From the NCBI GenBank assembly GCA_022822665.1, contig JAJEAR010000062.1, positions 1 through 64,000 on the forward strand: a stretch of DNA of 64,000 nucleotides. Direction: 5' to 3'. Shown in pieces: positions 18,989-28,676 of this stretch. Below the pieces are notes generated by a model, which searched no databases, was not told the DNA's origin, and worked only from the letters and a program-made list of their open reading frames with translations. Both the position numbers and the translations under genes were made by a program. The stretch comes from Alphaproteobacteria bacterium (GTDB taxonomy: Bacteria; Pseudomonadota; Alphaproteobacteria; Thalassobaculales; Thalassobaculaceae). Position 1 is the first letter of the stretch. Each line of letters starts with the position of its first letter.

Positions 18989-19039
18989 CTCCCTCCCCTA
19001 TTCCGGCCCGCCCGGCTCCATTGCCCGCATCGGGGTCCG

Positions 19040-20362
19040 TTACGTTCCGGCAGGCCCGTGCGGCTGCTCCGGAACATCGCTGAGGTAGCGCTCCTCGACC
19101 AGTTCCGGATACCGGCGACGTTCCATCAGGCGAATCGCAACGTGCATCCAGACCGTGCTGACCAGCACGATCACAAACATGAGCATGAAGGAACTTGTCC
19201 AGACACCGAACAGGTCATTCAGGATTCCGAACGCAATCGGCAGCACGAATCCGCCCAGCCCGCCGATCATGCCGACCAGTCCGCCAACCGACCCGACATG
19301 ATGCGGATAGTACACCGGAATGTGCTTGTAGACGGCGGCCTTGCCCAGCGACATCACGAAGCCCAGCAGAACACTGAGCACCACGAAGACCGGCAGGGTT
19401 ATTCCGAAGGTGAACTCGATGGGCCCCTCGATGCCCTGCACGATGTAGTCGGTACGCGGGTAGCTCATGACGAACAGGCACGCGAGCGACACGATGAAGG
19501 TCAGGTACATGACGAACCGTGCGCCCCACTTGTCCGACATCCAGCCGCCGAGCGCGCGAAACACCGAGCCCGGCATGGAATAGGCCGCCGCCAGCATGCC
19601 GGCAGTAGCGAGCGAAAGGTCGTAGGCACCGACATAGAATCGGGGCAGGTAGGAGGCGAGCGCAACGAAGCCGCCGAACACGAAGAAGTAGTAGGTCGCA
19701 AAGCGCCAGACCTGCATGTTCCTGAGCGGCGCCAGCTGTTCGCGTGCCGAAACCGGCTTGCGTCCCTCACGCTGGCGGGCAACCTGCGCCGGATCGGACC
19801 TGGCCAGCAGGTAGAAGCCCACGGCGGTGATCGCCAGCACGACAGCGTAGATCCGGGCGGTCTCCTCCCAGCCGAATGCGAGGACGAGGAACGGTGCGCC
19901 GAAATTCGTGACCGCCGCACCCACGTTGCCGACGCCGAAGATCCCGAGCGCCGTGCCCTGGTGTTCCTTCTCGAACCACTGCGACGTGTAGGCGATACCG
20001 ACGATGAAGGAACCGCCGGCGAGCCCGACGCCGAGCGCGGCGATGAGGAACACCTCGTAGGTCTGCACCTCGGACAGCAACCAGCAGGCAACCGCGGTCG
20101 CAAGCATCTGGATCGTGAAGACCAGGCGGCCGCCATACTGTTCGGTCCACACGCCGAGAAAGATCCGGCTGACCGATCCGGTGAGCACCGGCGTCGCCAC
20201 GAGGATGCCGAACTCGGTTTCGGACAACCCGAGGTCCTGCTTGATCCTCACCCCGATGATCGAGAAGATCGTCCAGACAGCGAAGCATACGGTGAACGAA
20301 AAAGTACCAAGCCCAAGTGCGCGGTACTGATCACCCCTGGTCACACCCGACAGGTCGTGCAT
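19040..20362 (-). CDS. narK: Nitrate transporter, NarK1-like (MFS)
   Basis: This major facilitator protein has 440 residues and about 12 helices. The ATG at 20362 has a strong ribosome site (ggaagggag on the minus strand) and gives a normal N-terminus (MHDLSGVTRGDQYRALGLGT); an in-frame ATG at 20431 has none. The nitrate signature reads GVGNVGAAVTNFGAPFLV. NarK1-type proteins import nitrate with protons and can start respiration before nitrite accumulates. It is the first gene of the nitrate cluster, so the sites just upstream probably control the entire set. Confidence 0.92.
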   Translation of the reverse strand: MHDLSGVTRGDQYRALGLGTFSFTVCFAVWTIFSIIGVRIKQDLGLSETEFGILVATPVLTGSVSRIFLGVWTEQYGGRLVFTIQMLATAVACWLLSEVQTYEVFLIAALGVGLAGGSFIVGIAYTSQWFEKEHQGTALGIFGVGNVGAAVTNFGAPFLVLAFGWEETARIYAVVLAITAVGFYLLARSDPAQVARQREGRKPVSAREQLAPLRNMQVWRFATYYFFVFGGFVALASYLPRFYVGAYDLSLATAGMLAAAYSMPGSVFRALGGWMSDKWGARFVMYLTFIVSLACLFVMSYPRTDYIVQGIEGPIEFTFGITLPVFVVLSVLLGFVMSLGKAAVYKHIPVYYPHHVGSVGGLVGMIGGLGGFVLPIAFGILNDLFGVWTSSFMLMFVIVLVSTVWMHVAIRLMERRRYPELVEERYLSDVPEQPHGPAGT

Positions 20363-20421
20363 CGAACCGGCTCCCTTCCGAGAACTTCCGGCCAACCGAA
20401 CCGCTGTTGCCGCTCCAACAG

Positions 20422-20435
20422 CACGGTGCACCGTG
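20422..20435. promoter_or_regulatory. 14-base perfect palindrome upstream of narK1, possible operator
   Basis: The sequence CACGGTGCACCGTG is its own reverse complement and ends 60 bases before the narK1 ATG. On the minus strand it directly follows ATAAAC, which could act as a weak -10 element, so the palindrome would overlap the transcription start. A dimeric regulator is the simplest reading. It is not an FNR or NarL consensus. Confidence 0.4.
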
Positions 20436-20486
20436 TTTATCGGCCTCGGTTGCCCTAGTGTCTTCCCCCTCTGCTTCCCGCGGTGT

Positions 20487-20509
20487 CAGGCCTGCGTTTC
20501 GCAGGCCTG
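20487..20509. repeat. Perfect 10-bp inverted repeat with TTT loop
   Basis: CAGGCCTGCG and CGCAGGCCTG flank a three-base loop about 125 bases upstream of narK1. No T run follows on either strand, so it does not look like an intrinsic terminator. It could be an operator or a structured 5' leader element. Confidence 0.5.
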
Positions 20510-20883
20510 TTCCCCAGCGTATCCGTGCTCATGTTCAAGGTCAATTTGGTGCCGGGGCACAGGTGTGCTCACAGCCCGCGGGCAAACGGGACCTTCGGAC
20601 CGCGTGATGCCCGCCGGCCGGGCAGCGAGGGCCTCCCGGTCCCTCGCCCGGCACCCCTCGGGTTTTCCTGGAACCGTGGGTCTTCCGGGTGATGATGGGA
20701 ACTCCCGGTCTCCCGGCGCCGGGCGTGCCTGCAGGCCGGTGCTGCGCGCGCAGCGAGGCGCCGCGGGGCCGGTCCTCTTCCCGCATCGGCACATCGGCTG
20801 TTCCAGGCCGACGCCTGCGCAAGGAACACATGTGCGCCGTGACCCGTGTATGGCCGGACCCGGACCCTGTTTCCGGGCCCGAA

Positions 20884-22071
20884 TCAGGCCTGCCGCGGCA
20901 GGAACAGCATCGGTGCGTAGAGTGCGAGAAACACTGCGAAGGCCAGGAACCAGAAACAGGCGGTAACCCATATCGGGACCGCGTCGGGAGCGATCTCGAA
21001 CGCACAGCGCGCCAGGACCGACGCCGTGGCCAGCCCGTAGATCGCGACAGTCCCGGGCCCGGCCCGAAGCTCGCGGCCGGTGTGGCCGAGAACCGCCCGG
21101 GTCATCACGGCGAGCGTCATCGTTCCCATTGCGCCGATCGTGAGCACGTGCAAGGCCAGCGCCGCCGTCACCTGCCCCCCGAGCATCGAAACCCCGAGCA
21201 GGACAAGACCGGCCACCAGCCACAGGTATCCCAGGTGAAGGACCGCGACCAGGGGTTCGCCGAGCGTCAGCCAGCCGCGCCAGCGCACGAGTCGGATCGC
21301 GTTGGTGGCGCCGGCGGCAATCAGGACGCTCCCTGTCACCTGCGCGGGCGCCGAAACGACCCATGCCGCAAGGGCAATGGCCGTCAGGACGAGCGCCGCC
21401 CGGTCGAACCGGCCCGTCGGCATGGCGATCTTCGGACGGTCCGGCTCCGGCAGCCAGTTGCGCGTGAAGCTCGGCACGATGCGCCCACCGATCACGCTCA
21501 GCATCATCACGATCGCGGCAACCGCCAGGCGCATGCCCTCCGAGCCGGTATCGGCGATGTCGGCCGCGGCCAGGTGAAACAGGACATTGGCGGCAAGGAG
21601 CAGCACGAGCGAGGCGAGGACCGGCAGGTTGCGCCAGTTGCGGGCCGCGACGATGTCCCTGCCGACCAGGACCGACAGGGCCGCGAGATACGCCAGGTCG
21701 ATGCCGGCCGTGGCGACGAAGCCCAGTTCACCGCCCCACCAGACCACTGCCCGGCCGGCCAGCCAGGCGAGGGCAAGCGCCCCGAGCGGAGCGCCGCGCA
21801 CCGGCGGGCGGTCCGTCCAGGTCGGAACCGCTGTCAGCAGGAACCCGCCGAGCGCCGCCCCGACATAGCCGAACACCATCTCGTGAACGTGCCACAGGGA
21901 CGGGCTGCCCGGTCCCGGAAAGTCGACCATGCCTTCCCACACCGCGATCCACAGCGGCACGACCGTTGCGGCCCACAGGCCGGCCGCAAGGAAGAGAGGT
22001 CGAAAACCGTTGCCCAGGAATGCACGGCCCGAAAAGCTGCAGCATCCTTCGCAACCTGCCCGGTGCGACAT
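20884..22071 (-). CDS. nnrS: NnrS family membrane protein
   Basis: This 395-residue protein has about 12 predicted membrane helices. Family features are the N-terminal RAFLGNGFRPLFLAAGLWA, the LWHVHEMVFGYVGAALGGF helix with histidines expected to bind heme, and the VIGGRIVPSFTRNWL segment. NnrS is a heme- and copper-containing protein found with nitrate, nitrite and nitric oxide metabolism genes, and it protects against nitric oxide stress; its exact reaction is not settled. It lies on the same strand as the nar operon, 521 bases upstream, probably under its own promoter. Confidence 0.92.
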   Translation of the reverse strand: MSHRAGCEGCCSFSGRAFLGNGFRPLFLAAGLWAATVVPLWIAVWEGMVDFPGPGSPSLWHVHEMVFGYVGAALGGFLLTAVPTWTDRPPVRGAPLGALALAWLAGRAVVWWGGELGFVATAGIDLAYLAALSVLVGRDIVAARNWRNLPVLASLVLLLAANVLFHLAAADIADTGSEGMRLAVAAIVMMLSVIGGRIVPSFTRNWLPEPDRPKIAMPTGRFDRAALVLTAIALAAWVVSAPAQVTGSVLIAAGATNAIRLVRWRGWLTLGEPLVAVLHLGYLWLVAGLVLLGVSMLGGQVTAALALHVLTIGAMGTMTLAVMTRAVLGHTGRELRAGPGTVAIYGLATASVLARCAFEIAPDAVPIWVTACFWFLAFAVFLALYAPMLFLPRQA

Positions 22072-22565
22072 CGGTCCATCCAGATACAGACACCCGCGGT
22101 CACTCTCGTGCTGCAGAAGCCGTGCGGGCAGCGGCAGCCTGACATCCGCGCAGTGCCTATCCTGCGGGACGGGCCGCGTCCATACCGGTGGTGGCCGGCC
22201 GGTCCGCCGCGTCAGCCTCGCGCGTTGGCTTCGCGTGCCACTGGCGCGGCGATCACCGTCCGCAGCACCAGGAACGCCGGAGGCGTGTCACGGGCACTCC
22301 TGGGGCGGTCGCGGGCCGGGACGCATGGCGGCGATGCGCCAGGGGAGCCCCGGGGACGGTCAGGACCGACAGGGCGCGAATTCGGCACCGGGATCGTGCC
22401 GGTCAGGGCCTCTCAGCAGCCTCGGCCGCATTCTCGGGAACGGTATGGCCCGAATCAGCCGCGGCACGGCCGCACCAGCGCTTGACAGCGTGATGACGCT
22501 TACCTAAGACCCGCTTGCCTGCCACGTGTGCGGGTCCCCCCTTCCGCAGCGCAGCCGGAGTCGCC
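22072..22565. other. 494-base divergent region between nnrS and etfB
   Basis: The region is GC-rich with no recognisable coding sequence. It should hold the promoters of nnrS (leftward) and etfB (rightward). The etfB candidate is listed separately. I saw no convincing anaerobic regulator site for nnrS. Confidence 0.5.
22482..22510 (+). promoter_or_regulatory. Candidate sigma-70 promoter for etfB-etfA-hbd
   Basis: A perfect TTGACA -35 element (22482-22487) is separated by 17 bases from TAAGAC (22505-22510), a weak -10. The proposed start lies about 50 bases before the etfB ATG at 22566. Confidence 0.5.
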
Positions 22566-23315
22566 ATGAAGGTGCTCGTCCCCGTCAAGCGGGTGATCGA
22601 TTACAACGTCAAGGCCCGGGTCAAGGCCGACCAGACGGGTATCGAACTCGCCAACGTCAAGATGTCGATGAACCCCTTCGACGAAATCTCGGTCGAGGAG
22701 GCCCTGCGCCTGCGTGAAGCCGGGATCGCGGAGGAGGTGGTGGCCGTCTCGATCGGTGAGCAGAAGTGCCAGGAGACCATCCGGACCGCGCTCGCCATGG
22801 GAGCCGACCGCGGCATCCACGTCCTCCATGACGGCGAGACCGAGCCGCTTGCGGTTGCAAAGATCCTCAGGGCGCTCGCAGAGAAGGAAGAGCCGAAGGT
22901 CATCATTCTCGGCAAGCAGGCGATCGACGACGACTGCAACCAGACCGGCCAGATGCTGGCGGCGCTGCTCGGCTGGGGCCAGGCCACCTTCATCTCCAGG
23001 CTCGAGATTTCCGGTGACGCGGTCAGCGCCACCCGCGAGGTGGACGGCGGCCTGCAGAACATCGAGCTTGCCCTGCCCGTGATCCTGACCACGGACCTGC
23101 GCCTCAACGAGCCGCGCTACGCCTCGCTCCCCAACATCATGAAGGCGAAGCGCAAGCCGATCGACCAGTATACGCCCGAAGACCTGGAGGTGGATCCGTC
23201 GCCGCGGCTGCGGGTCCTGCAGGTGGTGGAGCCGCCCGGGCGCGAGGCCGGGGTCAAGGTCGAAACCGTCGCAGAACTGGTGGACAAGCTGCGCAATGAC
23301 GCAAAGGTGATCTGA
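22566..23315 (+). CDS. etfB: Electron transfer flavoprotein, beta subunit
   Basis: EtfB pairs with EtfA to take electrons from acyl-CoA dehydrogenases and deliver them to the quinone pool through ETF-quinone oxidoreductase. The 249-residue length and the start [14 protein letters not shown] are exact for the family. The signature [27 protein letters not shown] is split here only for brevity: [14 protein letters not shown] then [16 protein letters not shown]. The region around residues 120-140 ([16 protein letters not shown]) binds AMP. It is followed after 2 bases by etfA, and the two are clearly one operon. Confidence 0.97.
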   Translation: MKVLVPVKRVIDYNVKARVKADQTGIELANVKMSMNPFDEISVEEALRLREAGIAEEVVAVSIGEQKCQETIRTALAMGADRGIHVLHDGETEPLAVAKILRALAEKEEPKVIILGKQAIDDDCNQTGQMLAALLGWGQATFISRLEISGDAVSATREVDGGLQNIELALPVILTTDLRLNEPRYASLPNIMKAKRKPIDQYTPEDLEVDPSPRLRVLQVVEPPGREAGVKVETVAELVDKLRNDAKVI

Positions 23316-23317
23316 TC

Positions 23318-24268
23318 ATGGCGGTCCTGATCGTTGCGGAACACGACAACAGCGAACTCAAGCCGGCAACGCTGCACGCGGTCACCGCCGGTCTCGCGAT
23401 GGGTGGCGGCCTGGACCTCCTGGTTGCCGGCCACGACTGTGCCGGCGTGGCCGAGCAGGCGGCGGCAGTCGCCGGGGTCGGCACCGTGAAGGTGGCCGAC
23501 GCACCCGAGTACGCCAACGGCCTGGCGGAAAACATGGCCCGGCTGCTGGTGCAGGTCGCCGCGGACTACACCCACGTCGTGGCGCCGGCGACAACCTTCG
23601 GCAAGGACGTGATGCCGCGCGCCGCGGCATTGCTCGACACCCAGCAGGTCTCGGACATTTCCGAAGTGGTGGACGCGGACACCTTCGTGCGGCCGATCTA
23701 TGCCGGCAATGCCCTTGCCACCGTGCAGTCGTCCGACGCCGTCAAGCTGATCACCGTGCGCACCACCGCGTTCGAGGCCGCGGAAACCGGATCCGGGACC
23801 GGGACCGTTGCCGCCCTCGGTGCGACCGGCGACGCAGGCCTGTCTCGCTACGTCGGGTCCGAGCTCAGCTCCTCGGAACGCCCGGAACTGACATCGGCCC
23901 GGGTCGTGATCTCGGGTGGACGCGGCATGCAGTCGGGCGAGAACTTCCCGCTGATCGAGGCGGTGGCGGACCGGCTCGGCGCGGCGGTCGGTGCGTCGCG
24001 CGCCGCCGTGGACGCGGGCTACGTCCCGAACGACTACCAGGTCGGACAGACCGGCAAGGTAGTCGCACCGGAGCTCTACATCGCCGTCGGCATCTCCGGT
24101 GCCATCCAGCACCTTGCCGGAATGAAGGACAGCAAGGTGATCGTGGCCATCAACAAGGACGAGGAAGCACCGATCTTCCAGGTGGCCGACTATGGACTGG
24201 TGGCTGACCTGTTCAAGGCCGTTCCGGAACTCGAGGAGGAACTGGAGCGGCAGGGTTACGGCACCTGA
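23318..24268 (+). CDS. etfA: Electron transfer flavoprotein, alpha subunit
   Basis: This 316-residue subunit binds the redox-active FAD. The C-terminal FAD domain has the expected motifs: [14 protein letters not shown], then [20 protein letters not shown], then [17 protein letters not shown] and [19 protein letters not shown]. The N-terminal domain ([19 protein letters not shown]) packs against EtfB. It is co-transcribed with etfB and with the 3-hydroxyacyl-CoA dehydrogenase that starts 16 bases after its stop, so it most likely serves beta-oxidation. Confidence 0.97.
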   Translation: MAVLIVAEHDNSELKPATLHAVTAGLAMGGGLDLLVAGHDCAGVAEQAAAVAGVGTVKVADAPEYANGLAENMARLLVQVAADYTHVVAPATTFGKDVMPRAAALLDTQQVSDISEVVDADTFVRPIYAGNALATVQSSDAVKLITVRTTAFEAAETGSGTGTVAALGATGDAGLSRYVGSELSSSERPELTSARVVISGGRGMQSGENFPLIEAVADRLGAAVGASRAAVDAGYVPNDYQVGQTGKVVAPELYIAVGISGAIQHLAGMKDSKVIVAINKDEEAPIFQVADYGLVADLFKAVPELEEELERQGYGT

Positions 24269-24284
24269 GCCTGGAGAGCGAACC

Positions 24285-25157
24285 GTGCTGAACCGGGTAG
24301 GAGTGATCGGCGCCGGCCAGATGGGGTCCGGCATCGCCCATGTCTGCGCACTGAACGGCCTGCAGGTCCGGCTCGTCGACCTCGGCCCCGACATCCTCTC
24401 GGCGGCCCGGGACTCGATCGAGCGCAACCTGGCGCGCCAGGCCAGCCGCGGGCGGATCTCCGGCGAGGAGGTCGGGACCGCGATGACGCGGATCTCGACC
24501 GGTACCGACTACGCCGAGCTGTCCGACTGCGACATCGTGATCGAGGCCGCGACCGAGAGCGAAGACGTCAAGCGGGATATCTTCAGGGCACTGACGCCGC
24601 ACCTGCGCGCCGACGCGCTGGTTGCCACCAACACCTCGTCGATCTCGATCACGCGCCTCGCCGCAACCACGGACCGGCCCGGCAGGTTCATCGGCATGCA
24701 CTTCATGAACCCGGTCCCGGTGATGCAGCTGGTCGAACTGATCAGGGGCATCGCGACCGAAAGGGAGACCTTCGAGACGGTCCGCGACCTGGCCGAGCGC
24801 CTCGGCAAGACCGTTGCCGAAGCCGAGGACTTCCCGGCGTTCATCGTGAACCGGATCCTGCTGCCGATGATCAACGAGGCGGTCTATACGCTCTACGAGG
24901 GCGTGGGGTCGGTCAAATCGATCGACACCGCGATGCGGCTCGGCGCCAATCACCCCATGGGCCCGCTGCAGCTGGCCGACTTCATCGGCCTGGATACCTG
25001 CCTTGCGGTCATGCACATGCTCTATGACGGGCTGGCTGACTCGAAGTACCGCCCCTGCCCGCTCCTGGTCCGCTACGTCGAGGCGGGGTGGCTCGGCCGC
25101 AAGGCCGGCCGCGGCTTCTACGACTACTCCGGCGACGTTCCGGTTCCGACCCGGTAG
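24285..25157 (+). CDS. hbd: 3-Hydroxybutyryl-CoA dehydrogenase
   Basis: This 290-residue enzyme oxidises 3-hydroxybutyryl-CoA (and short relatives) to acetoacetyl-CoA with NAD(P). The GTG at 24285, behind a ggagag ribosome site, puts the dinucleotide motif VGVIGAGQMGSGIA at the very N-terminus, as expected. The substrate-binding segment is IGMHFMNPVPVMQLVELI, and the C-terminal helical domain has GPLQLADFIGLDTCLAVMH. The position after etfBA is conserved in alphaproteobacteria and points to fatty acid or polyhydroxybutyrate turnover. Confidence 0.95.
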   Translation: MLNRVGVIGAGQMGSGIAHVCALNGLQVRLVDLGPDILSAARDSIERNLARQASRGRISGEEVGTAMTRISTGTDYAELSDCDIVIEAATESEDVKRDIFRALTPHLRADALVATNTSSISITRLAATTDRPGRFIGMHFMNPVPVMQLVELIRGIATERETFETVRDLAERLGKTVAEAEDFPAFIVNRILLPMINEAVYTLYEGVGSVKSIDTAMRLGANHPMGPLQLADFIGLDTCLAVMHMLYDGLADSKYRPCPLLVRYVEAGWLGRKAGRGFYDYSGDVPVPTR

Positions 25158-25166
25158 CCGGCCGCT

Positions 25167-25706
25167 TCACTCCCCGGCGAGGAATTCGCGGATCAGCGCG
25201 ACCGCCCCGGGCGAAGCCCAGTCGGCGGGTCCGACCAGCCGGCCGAGCTGGTGTCCGGCGGGTCCGATCAGCACGGTGGTGGGAAGGACCCGCACGTTGA
25301 GTGCGCGCATCAGCCCGGCCTTGGGATCGTGGGTCGAGACCAGCGACGTGATCTGCATTTCCCCCAGGAACGGCCCGGTCGCCTCCGCCGCCTTGCGGTC
25401 GATCGAGACCAGCACGATCTCGAACCGCGGATCGGGGACCGCCGCGCGCAGTGCGGCGAGCGACGGCAGTTCGTGCACGCACGGTGCGCACCAGGTCGCC
25501 CAGAAATTCACCAGCACGAACCGGTCCGAAAACGCTGCAAGCTTGATAGGGGTTCCGCCTGACCCTATGAACTGTGTGTCTGGCGCCGGGACGGGAGGGT
25601 CGTGGCGGACAAACCCGAACAACCCGTCGGTCGACTCCGCCCACGCGCCCGGCATCGTGCAGGCCAGGAAGACAGTGATCAGCAGGGACCGGACCGCATG
25701 ACCCAT
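25167..25706 (-). CDS. tlpA: TlpA-family thiol-disulfide oxidoreductase
   Basis: This is a secreted or membrane-anchored thioredoxin-fold protein of 179 residues. The ATG at 25706 gives a clear signal or anchor sequence ([18 protein letters not shown]). The active site is WATWCAPC (Cys73 and Cys76), and the cis-proline region is [11 protein letters not shown]. Such proteins reduce disulfides in the periplasm, often for cytochrome oxidase or cytochrome c assembly. It is convergent with hbd and divergent from argH; the space between the two start codons is only 38 bases, so their promoters must overlap. Confidence 0.9.
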   Translation of the reverse strand: MGHAVRSLLITVFLACTMPGAWAESTDGLFGFVRHDPPVPAPDTQFIGSGGTPIKLAAFSDRFVLVNFWATWCAPCVHELPSLAALRAAVPDPRFEIVLVSIDRKAAEATGPFLGEMQITSLVSTHDPKAGLMRALNVRVLPTTVLIGPAGHQLGRLVGPADWASPGAVALIREFLAGE

Positions 25707-25744
25707 GTTTCTCGTTCTCGCGTGCACAGGAAGGCCTCCGGGCA

Positions 25745-27184
25745 GTGACGAACCGACACAGGGATAGCGACAGTCGTGCCGCCAGCGCAATGTGGGGCGG
25801 GCGGTTCCGGGACGGCCCGTCGGCGGTCATGGAGGAGATCAACCCGTCGATCGACTTCGACCGTCGTTTCTACGCCCAGGACATCGCCGGTTCGCGCGCC
25901 CACACCGAGATGCTCGCCGCCCGCGGCCTGATCAGCCGGGAGGATGCCGGGCAGATCACGCGCGGCCTCGACCAGGTCCGCCGCGAGATCGAGGATGGCC
26001 GTTTCGCGTTCAGCCGCAGTCTCGAGGACATTCACATGAATGTCGAGTCGCGGCTCGCGGAACTCGTGGGAGATGCCGCGGGCCGGATGCATACCGCGCG
26101 GTCGCGCAACGACCAGGTCGCAACCGACTTCCGGATGTGGGTCCGGGACGCGATCGACAGGCTCGACGACGCCCTCATGGCGCTCCAGGAAGCCCTGATC
26201 GACCAGGCCGAGGCCGGGGCCGAGACCGTCATGCCCGGCTTCACCCACCTCCAGGCGGCCCAGCCGGTCACGTTCGGGCATCACCTGCTGGCCTACGTGG
26301 AGATGTTCGGCCGCGACCGCGGCCGTTTCTCGGACTGCCGCACCCGGCTGAATGAATGTCCGCTGGGCGCTGCAGCCCTGGCCGGGACGTCGTTTCCGAT
26401 AGACCGCGATCACACCGCATCCGCGCTCGGTTTCGACCGGCCGATGGCCAACTCGATGGATGCGGTGTCGGACCGGGACTTTGCGCTGGAGTTTCTCGCC
26501 GCCGCCGCGATCGCCGCCATGCACCTGTCGCGGTTCGCGGAGGAAATCGTCAACTGGACCAGTGCCCAGTTCGACTTCGTGCGTCTCAGCGACGCGTTTA
26601 CCACCGGCAGTTCGATCATGCCGCAGAAGCGCAATCCGGATGCGGCAGAATTGGTCCGCGGCAAGGCCGGACGCATCTTCGGTGCGCTGCAGGCGCTGCT
26701 GGTCATGATGAAGGGACTTCCGCTGGCGTTCTGCAAGGACATGCAGGAAGACAAGGAACCGCTGTTCGATGCCGCCGACACTCTCGACATGTGTATCGCG
26801 GCCACTGTCGGAATGGTCCGCGACCTGCGTGCGAATGCGCCCGCCATGCGCCGGGCGACCGATCTCGGTTTCGCCACTGCAACCGATCTTGCCGACTGGC
26901 TGGTCCGCACCCTCGACATGCCGTTCCGGTCCGCGCATCACGCCACCGGCGCGGTGGTGCGGCTGGCGGAGGAACGCGGCTGCCGGCTCGACCAACTCGA
27001 CCTCGTCTCGATGCAGTCGATTGAGCCGCGGATCACCGAGTCGGTCTTCGAGGTGCTGGACCCGTCGCGGTCGGTGGCAAGTCGAACCAGCTTCGGCGGC
27101 ACCGCACCGGTCAACGTCCGGCAGGCGGCGCGTACCGCACGCGACCGGTTCCTCCGGACCCGACCCGTGGGGGCGGGCACATGA
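25745..27184 (+). CDS. argH: Argininosuccinate lyase
   Basis: This enzyme cleaves argininosuccinate into arginine and fumarate (EC 4.3.2.1), the last step of arginine synthesis. It is 479 residues from the GTG at 25745; an alternative ATG at 25790 begins directly at the conserved MWGGRF. The fumarase-superfamily signature [20 protein letters not shown] is around residue 290, and the [17 protein letters not shown] segment is also intact. Its stop overlaps the start of lptM by 4 bases. Confidence 0.97.
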   Translation: MTNRHRDSDSRAASAMWGGRFRDGPSAVMEEINPSIDFDRRFYAQDIAGSRAHTEMLAARGLISREDAGQITRGLDQVRREIEDGRFAFSRSLEDIHMNVESRLAELVGDAAGRMHTARSRNDQVATDFRMWVRDAIDRLDDALMALQEALIDQAEAGAETVMPGFTHLQAAQPVTFGHHLLAYVEMFGRDRGRFSDCRTRLNECPLGAAALAGTSFPIDRDHTASALGFDRPMANSMDAVSDRDFALEFLAAAAIAAMHLSRFAEEIVNWTSAQFDFVRLSDAFTTGSSIMPQKRNPDAAELVRGKAGRIFGALQALLVMMKGLPLAFCKDMQEDKEPLFDAADTLDMCIAATVGMVRDLRANAPAMRRATDLGFATATDLADWLVRTLDMPFRSAHHATGAVVRLAEERGCRLDQLDLVSMQSIEPRITESVFEVLDPSRSVASRTSFGGTAPVNVRQAARTARDRFLRTRPVGAGT

Positions 27185-27318
27185 AGACCCGCATGCACTG
27201 GCTGTTGATCGCAGCGTTGTTGGTCTCTCTCGCACTGCCGCTTGCCGCGTGCGGCAAGCGCGGAGATCCGAAGCCCGAGAACCCGGCCGCGCACCCGCGA
27301 AGCTATCCGTCCAACTGA
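27181..27318 (+). CDS. lptM: Small lipoprotein, LptM (YifL) type
   Basis: This gene encodes only 45 residues: an N-terminal helix ([20 protein letters not shown]) ending in a lipobox LPLAAC, then the charged GKRGDPKPE and a proline-rich tail. LptM lipoproteins assist assembly of the LptDE lipopolysaccharide translocon in the outer membrane. The position between argH and lysA, with an ATGA overlap to argH, is the classic alphaproteobacterial arrangement and supports the call. The short CGKxGxP motif after the lipid cysteine is conserved in the family. Confidence 0.85.
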   Translation: MKTRMHWLLIAALLVSLALPLAACGKRGDPKPENPAAHPRSYPSN

Positions 27319-27339
27319 GTGACAGGAAGGCGGAATCGC

Positions 27340-28620
27340 GTGTCCAGCATCATGTACCGGGGCGGGTCCCTCCACGTTGAACAGGTTGCCGTCGACGACA
27401 TCGCCCGCGCGGTGGGAACACCGTTCTACTGCTATTCGGCGGGCGCCATCCGTGCGCGCTACGAGGCCTTTGCCCGGGCCTTCGCCGGGGTTGACGCCAG
27501 CATCTACTACGCGGTCAAGGCCAACTCCAACCTCGCGGTGATCTCGCTGCTGGCCGACGCCGGCGCTGGCGTCGACATCGTCTCCGGCGGCGAACTGGCC
27601 CGGGCGCTCCGGGCGGGGGTCCCGGCTGAACGCATCGTGTTTGCCGGTGTCGGCAAGACCCGCGACGAACTGTCGGCCGCCCTGCACGCCGGTATCGGGC
27701 AGTTCAACGTCGAGTCCGGGGCCGAACTCGAACTCCTGGCCGAGGTCGCCACCGGTCTCGGGGTCACCGCGTACGCGGGACTGCGGGTCAATCCCGATGT
27801 CGACGCCGGAACCCACGCCAAGATCACCACCGGCACGCGGGAAAACAAGTTCGGGGTCGACATCACCCGCGCACCCGAGCTGTTCGACCGGGCAGCCGCG
27901 CTTTCCGGCATACGGCTCGAGAGCCTGTCGATGCACATCGGCTCGCAGCTGCTCGACCTGTCACCGTACCGCAGCGCCTACCAGCGGCTGCGGGAGATGA
28001 CCTGCGTGCTGCGCGGCGCCGGGCACCGGATCGATCATCTCGATCTCGGTGGCGGACTGGGGATCGGTTACGACGGAACCACGCCGGCCGCCCTGGACGC
28101 CTACGCGCGCATCGTCTCGGACACGGTGGGTGATCTCGGCTGCCGGCTCGGGTTCGAACCGGGCAGGTTCCTGGTCGGCGACGCGGGCGTGCTCGTCACC
28201 CGGGTCCTGTTCACGAAGCCGGGTGCGGACAAGTGGTTCGTGATCGCCGACGCCGCAATGAACGACCTCATCAGGCCGACGCTCTACGAAGCCCGTCACC
28301 GGGTGATACCGGTCACCCGGGCCGGGGCCGGGGCCCCGGTGCAGCGTTGTGACCTTGTGGGGCCGATCTGCGAGAGCGGCGACTACATTGCCAGGGACTG
28401 CGACCTGGCCGTTCCCGGCGGCGGCGACCTGCTGGCCATTCTCGACGCGGGCGCCTACGGGGCCGTGATGGCGTCGACCTACAACAGCCGGCCACTGGTC
28501 CCGGAGGTGCTGGTGAAGGCGAACCGGTTCGCGGTGGTCCGGCGCCGGCAAACCGTCGAGGAAGCACTGGCGCTCGAACGGGTACCGGAATGGCTGGCCG
28601 ACCGGCCGGGCGGTCCTTGA
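27340..28620 (+). CDS. lysA: Diaminopimelate decarboxylase
   Basis: This PLP enzyme makes lysine from meso-diaminopimelate (EC 4.1.1.20). The GTG at 27340 has the best ribosome site (aggaagg, 27324-27330) and gives 426 residues; a GTG at 27319 and an ATG at 27352 are alternatives. The PLP lysine is in YYAVKANSN near residue 60. Other landmarks are VDIVSGGELARAL, SMHIGSQLLDL, LDLGGGLGIGY and EPGRFLVGDAG, with the active-site Cys in VGPICESGDYIARD. It forms an operon with argH and lptM. Confidence 0.97.
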   Translation: MSSIMYRGGSLHVEQVAVDDIARAVGTPFYCYSAGAIRARYEAFARAFAGVDASIYYAVKANSNLAVISLLADAGAGVDIVSGGELARALRAGVPAERIVFAGVGKTRDELSAALHAGIGQFNVESGAELELLAEVATGLGVTAYAGLRVNPDVDAGTHAKITTGTRENKFGVDITRAPELFDRAAALSGIRLESLSMHIGSQLLDLSPYRSAYQRLREMTCVLRGAGHRIDHLDLGGGLGIGYDGTTPAALDAYARIVSDTVGDLGCRLGFEPGRFLVGDAGVLVTRVLFTKPGADKWFVIADAAMNDLIRPTLYEARHRVIPVTRAGAGAPVQRCDLVGPICESGDYIARDCDLAVPGGGDLLAILDAGAYGAVMASTYNSRPLVPEVLVKANRFAVVRRRQTVEEALALERVPEWLADRPGGP

Positions 28621-28676
28621 CCGCAGGGGGCCGGTGACGTGACACTGGTCGGTTGCAAGGTAACGGGGGACCAGGG

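Larger units (their letters stand above)
20363..20883. other. 521-base leader region between nnrS and the nar operon
   Basis: No coding region is supportable here. The part nearest narK1 holds a 14-base perfect palindrome and a 10-base-pair hairpin, listed separately. I looked for an FNR/Anr-type site (TTGAT, four bases, ATCAA) and a NarL heptamer pair and did not find a convincing one. The part nearest nnrS (20520-20883) is GC-rich with no visible signal. Confidence 0.5.

Noticed and set aside
17474..20458. 994-residue open frame on the plus strand
   Set aside because: It lies opposite two clear nitrate transporter genes, is rich in histidine, arginine and aspartate, has no ribosome site and matches no family: a GC-rich antisense shadow.
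20534..20544. TTCAAGGTCAA as an FNR/Anr-type site
   Set aside because: It lacks the TTGAT-N4-ATCAA spacing and symmetry, so it is not a credible anaerobic regulator site.
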